Below are positions 1-7,535 of a stretch of 33,598 bases of DNA, piece after piece. Made by a program: the position numbers and the translations under genes. Under the pieces are notes generated by a model, which saw nothing but the letters and a program-made list of their open reading frames with translations, had not been told where the DNA came from and made no database searches. Position 1 is the first letter of the stretch; every line of letters begins with the position of its first letter. Source of the DNA: Thermoplasmata archaeon (GTDB taxonomy: Archaea > Thermoplasmatota > Thermoplasmata > Sysuiplasmatales > Sysuiplasmataceae); the NCBI GenBank assembly GCA_021796895.1, contig JAKABN010000008.1, forward strand, positions 1 to 33,598, in the 5' to 3' direction.

Positions 1-144
1 AATCAGTTATACTAAAACGTTCCTTTTATCTTTCTCTTCGACTAAATTAGAATCCGTGATACATATAAAAAATGATTAAATATAAATAACTATATGTTAA
101 TTTCGCTGACGCTTCAACTCTCCGGAATGACAGAGAGTCCATCA

Positions 145-157
145 TTTCCACTGGAAA
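145..157. repeat. Palindrome TTTCCACTGGAAA, copy 1
   Basis: This is a perfect inverted repeat: 6-base arms TTTCCA/TGGAAA around a single central C. An identical copy lies at 365-377. Two copies of one dyad in the same spacer fit a regulator binding site or a small dispersed repeat; which one is unknown. Confidence 0.5.
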
Positions 158-364
158 AATCAGTTTGGGTGGGCAATACTCCGGCCTGGTGTTCCTGTCA
201 CCAACTCTCTCCAGTTTTTTGTTTGGATCGTGTGCTTTTTGTGTATTACAATACATAGTTACATCAATCATTACACTTTCATGTGTTTATGAAAATAACC
301 ACATCAAAACGATCATAAATGCATTGTTCATAGAGAAATTGACAGCGGGCAGTGCCGTGTAGTT

Positions 365-377
365 TTTCCACTGGAAA
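365..377. repeat. Palindrome TTTCCACTGGAAA, copy 2
   Basis: This copy is identical to the one at 145-157. It starts 17 bases beyond the stop codon of the minus-strand membrane protein gene that ends at 394, so in an mRNA it could also fold as a short 3' hairpin. No T-run follows it in the direction of that gene. Confidence 0.5.
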
Positions 378-393
378 TCGTACTCTCTCTGAT

Positions 394-774
394 TTACATT
401 TTGAATTGTCTTTTCTTGTCTATTACCATGTCTTCATATTTTCTTGGGAGAACCCAGGCAAGATACTCTATCTCTTCCATATTCTTGACAAATTTCGCCT
501 TGCTGTCAACTTTCAGATACTTGAGAAGTTCCAGCGTCTTTTTCACCGAGTCCACAAACCACCAGACGCCTCCGACAAGCAGTATGGGGCCAATTACAAG
601 AAGCCAGTAAAGCCATGGGCCAATCGTCTTTATTGCAGGCTGAAATCCGATAAGATAGGACGGCAGTTTCGGCACAAACAGGCCGACACCCGATATGAAT
701 GTCATAACCACACCTACTGCAAGCATCAATACCGACAGCTCGAACCGGAACTCCCTGGTTAACGCCTTTGCCAT
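394..774 (-). CDS. Small two-helix membrane protein of unknown function
   Basis: The protein has 126 residues. Two hydrophobic segments are visible, roughly residues 14-36 and 52-75; the second is rich in Trp (PWLYWLLVIGP, GGVWWFVD). A charged, Lys-rich soluble tail of about 50 residues follows and ends in KKRQFKM. The layout recalls short DUF-type membrane proteins confined to Thermoplasmatales, but that is memory, not a search. There is no signal for an enzyme. The ATG at 774 is supported by a TATA-like box about 29 bases upstream, which predicts a nearly leaderless mRNA. The gene diverges from tiaS. Function is unknown. Confidence 0.75.
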   Translation of the reverse strand: MAKALTREFRFELSVLMLAVGVVMTFISGVGLFVPKLPSYLIGFQPAIKTIGPWLYWLLVIGPILLVGGVWWFVDSVKKTLELLKYLKVDSKAKFVKNMEEIEYLAWVLPRKYEDMVIDKKRQFKM

Positions 775-798
775 CGGATTACATCAAAAGTGCATACT

Positions 799-807
799 GT
801 ATTTAAA
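799..807 (-). promoter_or_regulatory. TATA-like box for the membrane protein gene at 394-774
   Basis: Read on the minus strand this is TTTAAATAC, centred about 29 bases before the ATG at 774. With the usual archaeal spacing, transcription would begin within a few bases of the start codon. Confidence 0.5.
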
Positions 808-949
808 CGATTCATAGGGCCGGCATTCTCCACCTGTTCGCACCGATACTTCCGTGCCCGGCTCCCCTGTTCCTCAGTGCCACTACGATCAGCCAGATTT
901 TTAAGTCCGTGCAGATTAGTCAGACTAACCGGACAGGCAGGAGAACCCG

Positions 950-2311
950 ATGGAGACGCACCTTCACATAGGATTCGACGACACGGATTCGGCCGATGGC
1001 ATGTGCACGACGTATGCAGTCACGGAGATCATAAGGCAGCTGGACTTCCCAGTGCTGCTCGGGTATCCACGCCTGGTGCGTCTTAATCCCAATATACCAT
1101 GGAAGACACGCGGAAACGGGGCGCTCGCGCTCACTATCGGCGGATCCGCCAGAACAGCATTCAAGATCGGTGAGATTTCGGGCAAACCCGTTCTTGCTTC
1201 GTTCGACGAGGGTGAAGAGAAGCAGAACCGGCGCGCGATTTCGGAAAAGGCTTCCGCTGCCATCGAAGCACTTGCGGAAATGGATGATGAAAACACGAAT
1301 CCCGGCCTAATTGTCTGTGACACAAGGCCTGCACCGTCTTTTTACTGGCGGGCCGTGAGATATGTTGTGGACAGGGAGGACGCTCTGGATGTCTGCAGGG
1401 AAGCCGATGCATTCATAGCAGAATGGAAGAACGGAAGGGGAATAATAGGAGCGACCGCGGCCGTTGCCTGGCTTCCCGCCGGAAGGACATATGAAGTCAT
1501 CACCTACAGGGAGAGGAACAGATGGGGCAAAACCCGAAACGTGAACGAGGAGGATGCGTCCATGCTCAGTGTGAGGTATCCATCGACGTTCAACAATTAT
1601 GACAATGAAACAAGGCACATGTGCATTTCCCCGGCGTCTCCATGCCCTGTCCTCTTCGGCATACGGGGAAGCGATCCCTCCATTCTCCCGAACGCCATGC
1701 AATCAGTCCGCTCAGAGCTTGTTGACCGCTGGCTCATATTCGAATCCAATCAGGGCACCGACGATCACATCATCCGATTGTCACAGGAACCGGAGCAATT
1801 CTGCTCGTACTTCGCATCCGGTCAGGTTAAGACCGGACCGAGAACGATCACTGGAGGGCATGTTTTCTTCGAGATGCAGTACGGGACGCGGATCATAACC
1901 TGTGCTGCGTTCGAGGAGACAAAGAACCTGCGGAATATTGTGAGAAAGCTTGTTCCTGGCGACGGCGTTGCCGTCTGGGGGGCATACAAAGCAGGGGCAG
2001 AGGGAAAAACGCTGAACCTCGAAAAGATACAGATACTTTCACTGGTGAAGAGATTCGTAAAGGTTGGAAATCCCCTGTGCACGAGATGCGGAAAGAGCAT
2101 GAAGTCAGCAGGAAGAGGATTAGGCTATCGCTGCCGGGCATGCAGGACAACTGCGCAGGAGGCGAGGTTCAGGGAGGCCGATTGCACCGTCTCCACAGGT
2201 CTTTATTCAGCAACGACTTCATCAAGAAGACATCTTTCAATGCCGGCGGAACTCGCTGTCCGCTGCGCAGCCGGGAAGGCAGCCAACAATTGGCAAGAAA
2301 ATGATAACTAG
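950..2311 (+). CDS. tiaS: tRNA(Ile2) 2-agmatinylcytidine synthetase TiaS
   Basis: TiaS uses ATP and agmatine to convert C34 of the tRNA-Ile2 anticodon to agmatidine, so that the tRNA reads AUA as Ile. It is archaea-specific. The N-terminus carries the hallmark HIGFDDTDSADGMCTT (about residues 6-21), followed by RLVRLNPNIPWKTRGNGA. The middle is the catalytic and former DUF1743 region. An OB-fold-like stretch comes before a zinc ribbon at residues 377-398 (CTRCG...YRCRAC). The 453 residues run longer than I expect for the family because some 55 residues follow the ribbon. The ATG at 950 has GGAG about 7-10 bases upstream and a TTTTTAAG box near 897-904. The gene lies 29 bases before the thiolase gene and may be cotranscribed with it. 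Confidence 0.95.
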   Translation: METHLHIGFDDTDSADGMCTTYAVTEIIRQLDFPVLLGYPRLVRLNPNIPWKTRGNGALALTIGGSARTAFKIGEISGKPVLASFDEGEEKQNRRAISEKASAAIEALAEMDDENTNPGLIVCDTRPAPSFYWRAVRYVVDREDALDVCREADAFIAEWKNGRGIIGATAAVAWLPAGRTYEVITYRERNRWGKTRNVNEEDASMLSVRYPSTFNNYDNETRHMCISPASPCPVLFGIRGSDPSILPNAMQSVRSELVDRWLIFESNQGTDDHIIRLSQEPEQFCSYFASGQVKTGPRTITGGHVFFEMQYGTRIITCAAFEETKNLRNIVRKLVPGDGVAVWGAYKAGAEGKTLNLEKIQILSLVKRFVKVGNPLCTRCGKSMKSAGRGLGYRCRACRTTAQEARFREADCTVSTGLYSATTSSRRHLSMPAELAVRCAAGKAANNWQENDN

Positions 2312-2322
2312 CCTTTCACTCT

Positions 2323-2341
2323 TAGTGACGTGCGGTCACTA
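2323..2341. promoter_or_regulatory. Inverted repeat touching the thiolase start codon
   Basis: Arms TAGTGAC (2323-2329) and GTCACTA (2335-2341) flank a 5-base loop GTGCG. The last base of the right arm is the A of the thiolase ATG. There is no clear ribosome site between tiaS and this ATG. The dyad could be an operator, or an RNA hairpin that hides the start codon. Confidence 0.45.
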
Positions 2342-3534
2342 TGGAAAAACGGACTCTTGAAGAGGCTGTCATCGTTTCCGCAGTCAGAGTGCCTGTGGGT
2401 AAGTTCGGCGGAGTATACAGGGAGACTTCCGCAATTGAACTTGGGAAAGCAGTCGTCGGCGGCGCTATCAGGAGTGCAGCGCTGTCCCCGGCAGACGTGG
2501 ATGAAGTGATAATGGGTAATGTGTTGCCAGCAGGCCTTGGCCAGTCTCCTGCGAGACAGTGCGCAATGGGGGCAGGCGTGCCCGCCGCATCAGGCTCATT
2601 CTCGCTGAATAAAGTGTGCGGTTCCGGCCTTAAGGCGATTATGCTCGCCGCAAACTCAATACGCGCTCGAGAGCATGATGTTATTGTCGCCGGCGGCATA
2701 GAGAACATGAGCAGGGCGCCATATCTCTCAACATCGAACCGATGGGGCAGCAGATACGGTGATGCCAGTCTCACGGATTCCATGATACACGACGGGCTTT
2801 GGGATGCATACAACGATTTCCACATGATGATCACAGGGGAGATAGTCGCCGAACGATTCAACGTGACGAGGGAGGAGGCAGACAGATTTGCTCTCAGGAG
2901 TCACAGGAGAGCCGTCAGTGCTACCGAGGAGGGTTTTTTCAGTGCTGAAGTGCTGCCTTTCGATGTGCTGCTTGATGGAGAGAAGGTAACAGTCACACGT
3001 GACGAAGGCATGCGCCCCAATTCAACGCTCGGAAAACTTTCTTCACTCAAGGCAAAGTTCAGGAAGGGAGGCATATGCACGGCCGGAAATTCCTCCCAGC
3101 TCAGCGACGGAGCATCCGCTGTTGTTGTCATGTCTGCGCCAAAAGCTGAGAAATCCGGCGTCAGGCCCCTGGCAAGGATAGTGGATTACGTCACGGGCGG
3201 CACCAGGCCGGAATGGGTGATGGAAGCTCCCATAGCTACGACGAAGAAGCTCCTGAAACGCAACAGAATGAGTATCGAAGACATCGATCTCTTCGAGCAC
3301 AATGAAGCGTACGCAACGGCAAGCATTGCCGTGATGAATGAACTCGGCGTAGATGAAAAGCGCTTCAACATATCCGGCGGCGCGGTGGCGATGGGTCATC
3401 CGCTTGGCGCGAGCGGGGCAAGGATCACCACGACTCTGCTGCATAATATGCAGAGGCTGAAGAAGGACAGAGGGATTTCGACGCTGTGCCTCGGCGGAGG
3501 AAACGCGGTTGCGATGCTGCTGGAGCGATGCTGA
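2341..3534 (+). CDS. Acetyl-CoA C-acyltransferase (thiolase)
   Basis: This enzyme condenses two acetyl-CoA or cleaves 3-ketoacyl-CoA. It is a full-length 397-residue thiolase of the classical bacterial/mitochondrial type. The acyl-accepting Cys is C93 in NKVCGSGLKA; the other catalytic elements are N321 in NEAYA, H353 in MGHPLGASGAR and C383 in LCLGGGNA. All are intact, which separates it from the SCP2-like thiolases linked to archaeal HMG-CoA synthesis that lack this pattern. It is followed one base later by a 3-hydroxyacyl-CoA dehydrogenase, so the pair could run the last two steps of beta-oxidation or the first two of 3-hydroxybutyryl-CoA synthesis. Direction cannot be told from sequence. 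The start is ATG 2341, inside a dyad. Confidence 0.93.
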   Translation: MEKRTLEEAVIVSAVRVPVGKFGGVYRETSAIELGKAVVGGAIRSAALSPADVDEVIMGNVLPAGLGQSPARQCAMGAGVPAASGSFSLNKVCGSGLKAIMLAANSIRAREHDVIVAGGIENMSRAPYLSTSNRWGSRYGDASLTDSMIHDGLWDAYNDFHMMITGEIVAERFNVTREEADRFALRSHRRAVSATEEGFFSAEVLPFDVLLDGEKVTVTRDEGMRPNSTLGKLSSLKAKFRKGGICTAGNSSQLSDGASAVVVMSAPKAEKSGVRPLARIVDYVTGGTRPEWVMEAPIATTKKLLKRNRMSIEDIDLFEHNEAYATASIAVMNELGVDEKRFNISGGAVAMGHPLGASGARITTTLLHNMQRLKKDRGISTLCLGGGNAVAMLLERC

Positions 3535-3535
3535 A

Positions 3536-4378
3536 ATGCTTAAGGTGGGCGTGGTCGGGCTGGGAACAATGGGCTCTGGCATTGTACAGTCGTGTGTGGA
3601 ATCAGGATTCGATGTTGTGGCCGTCGATGTCTCCGGCGACATTGTTTCGCGGGCGGTAGACAGAGTCAAACTGGGACTGGACAAACGCGTGGAAAAGGGA
3701 AAACTGGAGGCCCGATCAGCATCTGCAGCCGCGGCGAAAATTCAGGGAACTACAAAGTTCGACGATCTGCAAGGCTGCGCAATAATCATCGAAGCCGTAT
3801 ATGAAAAGCAGGAACTGAAGAAGTCCGCGATCGGGAGAATAAGCGAAACAGCGGGGAATGACTGTGTGATTGCCACAAACACCTCATCCATTTCAATCAC
3901 TCTTCTTTCGAAATATTCTAGACATCCTGAAAATTTCATTGGAATGCACTTCTTCAACCCCGTCCCTCTCATGCCCATCGTCGAAATAGTCAGGGGATAT
4001 CTCACCTCCGATTCGACCGTTTCCTCGGCCACAGCTCTCGCGAAGGGCATGAAGAAGGAGATAGTTGAGGTGGCCGATTATCCGGGATTCGTGTCGAACA
4101 GGATACTCATGCCAATGATCAACGAGGCTGTTTTTGCGCTGATGGAAGGTGTGTCTACACGCGATGGCATAGATCGGGTGATGAAACTCGGAATGAACCA
4201 TCCCATGGGTCCTCTCGAGCTCGCAGATTTCATAGGGCTCGACGTGTGCCTGGACATACTCAATGTTCTGTACGAAGGTTTCCGCGATCCGAAATACAGG
4301 CCAGCCCCTCTCCTTGTCAACATGGTCAATGCAGGAAGGCTGGGAAGAAAGAGCGGCGAGGGTTTCTATCGTTATTGA
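3536..4378 (+). CDS. 3-hydroxyacyl-CoA (3-hydroxybutyryl-CoA) dehydrogenase
   Basis: This enzyme is an NAD(P)-dependent interconverter of 3-hydroxyacyl-CoA and 3-ketoacyl-CoA. The Rossmann motif VGLGTMGSG lies at residues 7-15, followed by the NTSSISIT segment, the catalytic-His stretch IGMHFFNPVPLMPIVE, and the C-terminal domain with NHPMGPLELADFIGLD and GRKSGEGFYRY. The 280 residues match single-function enzymes such as Hbd/PaaH. I chose ATG 3536 because the Rossmann strand begins right there. It is one base after the thiolase stop, with CTGGAG upstream, so translation is probably coupled. A longer frame from 3509 would overlap the thiolase gene and adds a non-conserved extension. Confidence 0.93.
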   Translation: MLKVGVVGLGTMGSGIVQSCVESGFDVVAVDVSGDIVSRAVDRVKLGLDKRVEKGKLEARSASAAAAKIQGTTKFDDLQGCAIIIEAVYEKQELKKSAIGRISETAGNDCVIATNTSSISITLLSKYSRHPENFIGMHFFNPVPLMPIVEIVRGYLTSDSTVSSATALAKGMKKEIVEVADYPGFVSNRILMPMINEAVFALMEGVSTRDGIDRVMKLGMNHPMGPLELADFIGLDVCLDILNVLYEGFRDPKYRPAPLLVNMVNAGRLGRKSGEGFYRY

Positions 4379-4394
4379 GACGAATGTTCACAAC

Positions 4395-5183
4395 TCATGG
4401 CGCCACGCCAACCGCAATTTCGGGTATTTCATTTCTGTCAATTCTTCTGATTACAGTCCAGTAGGCGATAGCGAAGAGAATTACGGGAATCGCGTCGAGT
4501 AACTTCAGGTATCCTATGCCGTTCAACTCCGCAATGACGCTCGCAAGAGCTGCTGAGTTCGGCGGATTGCTGGAAAGTGCCGCGACCATTCCGCTTTTCA
4601 CGATAGAATACGTCACTAAAGTGGCGACGGAAATCACCACGACTTGAGCAGCGAAGCCGCACCATGCAAGGATTCTTCCAAAGCGATCCTCAAGAGCATA
4701 GAGAATCAGGACATAGGACAGACCGGTGATCAGACCAGCTATAATGATACCGGCATAGAGGGAGGAAAGCGCGGACAGAGCCGAAGAGACGGTCAGGCTG
4801 CCGCTCGCTGCCATGCTCGCGATGTCGGTGGCAAAACTCAGAACAAGTATGAAGGCGATAACGGTGCCCACAACAAAAATTACAGCAGCCGCTACCGGAT
4901 AATTGTAATGATTTCCACCGAACGTCCCCCTGCTCAATATGATCAAAATAACGCCGGCAGCTCCCAAAATGAAACCAAGGATGTTCAGGTAGGGAATCCA
5001 GCTGAGAAGTGTGGCAAAGATGAGAAACCATATGCCGGTCCGCGTTCTTTCTCTGTCCTTTTCTGCAGTGTCTTCCAGTCTTGCTGAGAATTCACTCATC
5101 GGGCTAGGATTTCCACAGCCAGCGCAAATCGCGTAAAATTCCTGATTCTTATGGCCACAATTGGGGCAGTACGTTTCAGTCAA
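4395..5183 (-). CDS. Zinc-ribbon multi-pass membrane protein, function unknown
   Basis: The predicted protein has 262 residues. The N-terminus has a zinc ribbon with two Cys pairs, CPNCGHKNQEFYAICAGCG, at about residues 5-23. A charged linker (EDTAEKDRERTR) follows, then about five or six hydrophobic helices. This zinc-ribbon-plus-membrane layout is common among uncharacterised archaeal proteins. I place the start at TTG 5183 because GGGAG lies about 10 bases upstream and the ribbon follows at once. The open frame continues to 5348, but the extra residues are basic and unlike the rest. The gene converges on the dehydrogenase gene with 16 bases between stops. Confidence 0.75.
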   Translation of the reverse strand: MTETYCPNCGHKNQEFYAICAGCGNPSPMSEFSARLEDTAEKDRERTRTGIWFLIFATLLSWIPYLNILGFILGAAGVILIILSRGTFGGNHYNYPVAAAVIFVVGTVIAFILVLSFATDIASMAASGSLTVSSALSALSSLYAGIIIAGLITGLSYVLILYALEDRFGRILAWCGFAAQVVVISVATLVTYSIVKSGMVAALSSNPPNSAALASVIAELNGIGYLKLLDAIPVILFAIAYWTVIRRIDRNEIPEIAVGVAP

Positions 5184-5383
5184 TTTCAACTCTCCCTTTG
5201 CAGGCGCAATGTTGAATTTTATACACACTTGAACGGCAGGATGCCTAATATACGTTCGGAAGAACACTTTGACTTCCTCCGGCAGCGTTCGGACATGCCA
5301 GTCGCCTTTCCGCTTTCTCCGACGGTTGCAGATCCGGACTCCTGCCATCGATCAAGTGTGCCAGGATTCATGCAGTCGCAAAG

Positions 5384-5390
5384 TTAAATA
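5384..5390 (+). promoter_or_regulatory. TATA-like box for coaA
   Basis: TTAAATA is centred about 34 bases before the coaA ATG at 5421, followed by a second AT patch (TTATACAT). Typical spacing gives a leader of fewer than ten bases. Confidence 0.5.
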
Positions 5391-5420
5391 CGATTATACA
5401 TGTAGTCAGGCACAGAAGCA

Positions 5421-6383
5421 ATGAGACAAACACCAGTCACAGCCGGCTCCGCAGGCTCGCCCTACATATCGTTTTCAAGAGAGGAATGGAAGAAGCTCCG
5501 TGACTCCACTCCTCTCACTCTCTCGCAGGCGGATCTTGAACGCATAAAGGGAATCAACGAAAAGATATCAATGGCTGAGGTTGAAGACATATTTCTTCCA
5601 ATTTCCCGTCTTCTGAACCTGTACTATCGCGGATCCAGGGAGCTGTACGAGGCAAGGAGGACGTTTCTCGGGACGGAACGCGAGCGTATTCCGTTCATAA
5701 TCGGTGTGGCCGGAAGCGTGGCCGTCGGCAAGAGCACCACGTCAAGAATACTCAAATCGCTCATATCTGCCTGGCCCTCCTCTCCCGTGATTGATCTGAT
5801 TCCAACGGACGGCTTCCTCTATCCGAACAGCGTGCTCGAAGGCAGGAGACTGATGAACAGAAAGGGTTTTCCAGAAAGCTATGATCTCAGGAAACTCATA
5901 CGCTTTCTTTACCGTCTTAAGTCCGGCGACGACAATCTTTCAGTGCCCGTATACAGCCACGTGCGCTATGACATAGTCCCGGGTGAATATACGACGGTGG
6001 GTTCGCCGGACATAGTCATACTCGAAGGACTGAATGTGCTGCAGACAAGAAGTGTGGCATCGCCGAAGGAGCCTGAACTTCTGGTCTCCGACTTCTTCGA
6101 TTTTTCGGTCTACATAGACGCCGATGAAACATCCGTGAAGAAGTGGTACACGGAACGGTTCAGGGTGCTGAGGGACACGGCTTTTCGGCGTGAAGACTCA
6201 TATTTTCACGGAATGGCCAGACTCTCGGACGAAGAGGCAGATGCCGCGGCGTCCAGAATATGGGACGAGATAAATGCGGTGAATCTGCGCGAAAATATTG
6301 CGCCTACCAAGCACCATGCTCATCTGATACTCGAGAAGGGAAGCGACCACAGCATAACCGGCGTCAGAATGAGAAAGATATGA
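5421..6383 (+). CDS. coaA: Type I (bacterial) pantothenate kinase CoaA
   Basis: CoaA phosphorylates pantothenate with ATP, the first committed step of bacterial CoA synthesis. The 320 residues match the family length end to end. Visible motifs are the N-terminal LSQADLERIKGINEKIS, the P-loop GVAGSVAVGKSTTSR (about residues 95-109), DGFLYPNSVLEGRRLM, KGFPESYD, YSHVRYDIVPG, DIVILEGLNVLQ, DFSVYIDADE and a late PTKHHAHLILEKG. These are the same blocks seen in the Escherichia coli enzyme, with no break. Archaea normally make 4'-phosphopantothenate by pantoate kinase plus phosphopantothenate synthetase, so a bacterial kinase in this archaeal context suggests transfer. It has its own TATA-like box. 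Its neighbours include two CoA-ester enzymes but no other CoA-synthesis gene. Confidence 0.95.
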   Translation: MRQTPVTAGSAGSPYISFSREEWKKLRDSTPLTLSQADLERIKGINEKISMAEVEDIFLPISRLLNLYYRGSRELYEARRTFLGTERERIPFIIGVAGSVAVGKSTTSRILKSLISAWPSSPVIDLIPTDGFLYPNSVLEGRRLMNRKGFPESYDLRKLIRFLYRLKSGDDNLSVPVYSHVRYDIVPGEYTTVGSPDIVILEGLNVLQTRSVASPKEPELLVSDFFDFSVYIDADETSVKKWYTERFRVLRDTAFRREDSYFHGMARLSDEEADAAASRIWDEINAVNLRENIAPTKHHAHLILEKGSDHSITGVRMRKI

Positions 6384-6424
6384 GGCGCCCCTTTCTCAGT
6401 CCATCATGGCAATCCGCCTTCCAT

Positions 6425-6438
6425 TGACCGTCCGGTCA
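6425..6438. repeat. Short inverted repeat between convergent genes
   Basis: TGACCG and CGGTCA are perfect 6-base arms separated by TC. The repeat lies 42 bases past the coaA stop in the 286-base spacer before the converging HAD gene. It may be a 3' hairpin or a protein site. The rest of the spacer shows no gene I would support. Confidence 0.35.
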
Positions 6439-6669
6439 GAACGGAGGGGCTTCTGCTGCAGATATGTTGGTCAAGTCACAAAAATCTGTCCGCAGAGCAC
6501 AAGATTTCTTCTTGCAGGCGATGTATCACACGCCTCTCATGCATTAGTATTTCAATGCGCGTGCCGGCGATCGGAAAACCTCAGCCCTGGCAAACCCCAC
6601 AGAAGAATTCACGGGCTTCGGCTACCCTGTGGTAAAACCGTCCGTGTCAAAGGTCGCAGTGCCTGTCGA

Positions 6670-7389
6670 TCACTGAACATGGTCCATGATTTCAGAAAGT
6701 GTGCTTATTGTCAGAAAGGGCTCATCATGGAGTCTCTCCTCATCGCCTCCAGCATTCACCCATATGCCCTTTATTCCGAGCTTCTGTGGTGCGAAGACAT
6801 CCCAGACAGGGTTATCTCCAATCATCCAGGTTTCAGCAGGCCGTGTTCCGAGCGCAGTGAGCGCCTTGAGGTATATGCGCTCGTCAGGCTTTCCGTAGCC
6901 CTGTTCTCCTTCTATGAAAATATGATTGAACAGTCCCGAAAGACCGAATCTCTCTATTTTTCTCCTCTGGACAGCCGCGTTTCCGTTTGTCACGAGGGCG
7001 AGCAGTACACCTCGTTCCCTGAATTTGCCAACGGTCTCTATTGCACTTGGAAATGGATGCATGGCCTCCTCTCTGACTGCCGAGAACCTGTCCGCTATTT
7101 TTTCTGCAAGACCATTGTCAGGCAAACGCAGATCACTGAAAGTCTCCTTCACTATCTCCCTCCTGGCTTCATCGATACTCTGTCTCCAGACCCTGTGTCT
7201 TTCGGCATCGGACCAGAATACATCTGAATGTTTCAATATGGAGGAAATGAGCCGACCTGCCCCTATTTCCTTCAAGGTGACCGAAAACTCTTTTTCTACC
7301 CGGTTCCAGCACTCTTTCTTCAACGTCTCGTTTGCGATTATTGTGTCGTCAAGATCCAGCATTATCGCCCGCGGGAGAGTAAGTTTCAT
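6670..7389 (-). CDS. HAD-superfamily hydrolase (phosphatase-like)
   Basis: This is a soluble HAD hydrolase of 239 residues with a helical cap inserted after motif I. Motif I is MLDLDDTIIAN with the nucleophile and acid/base Asp pair. Motif II is ALVTNGNA, motif III includes the Lys of GYGKPDERIYLKAL, and motif IV is WMIGDNPVWDV. This is a complete catalytic set and resembles the subfamily of small-metabolite phosphatases (2-haloacid dehalogenase/YjjG-like); the substrate cannot be read from sequence. I chose ATG 7389 over TTG 7410 because a TTTAATA box lies near 7424-7430, which puts the likely transcript start between the two codons. The gene diverges from the MFS gene at 7536. Confidence 0.85.
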   Translation of the reverse strand: MKLTLPRAIMLDLDDTIIANETLKKECWNRVEKEFSVTLKEIGAGRLISSILKHSDVFWSDAERHRVWRQSIDEARREIVKETFSDLRLPDNGLAEKIADRFSAVREEAMHPFPSAIETVGKFRERGVLLALVTNGNAAVQRRKIERFGLSGLFNHIFIEGEQGYGKPDERIYLKALTALGTRPAETWMIGDNPVWDVFAPQKLGIKGIWVNAGGDEERLHDEPFLTISTLSEIMDHVQ

Positions 7390-7535
7390 TCTGCTGCCTG
7401 AAGAGCACAAGGGGGCACCCGGCTATTAAATCCAGCTCCCGTGCAACTCCGCAAAAACGGCCCTGGCTACGGTGATACGTACCTCCATCCATAACATTTA
7501 AGCGCTGACCATAATTTCCCACGTGAGGGTTGAAT

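Larger units (their letters stand above)
1..393. other. AT-rich intergenic stretch with a duplicated palindrome
   Basis: I see no convincing gene here. One 74-codon minus-strand frame (47-271) contains a CNTQ...EYCPP Cys pair and a hydrophobic C-terminus, but it lacks a clear ribosome site and I do not recognise it. The stretch is clearly more AT-rich than the genes to its right. It holds two identical copies of the 13-base palindrome TTTCCACTGGAAA at 145-157 and 365-377, listed separately. Confidence 0.5.

Noticed and set aside
6406-7227. 273-codon plus-strand open frame opposite the HAD gene
   Set aside because: Its composition is rich in Cys, Arg and Ser with no domain, and the minus strand holds a complete HAD hydrolase; it is a shadow frame.
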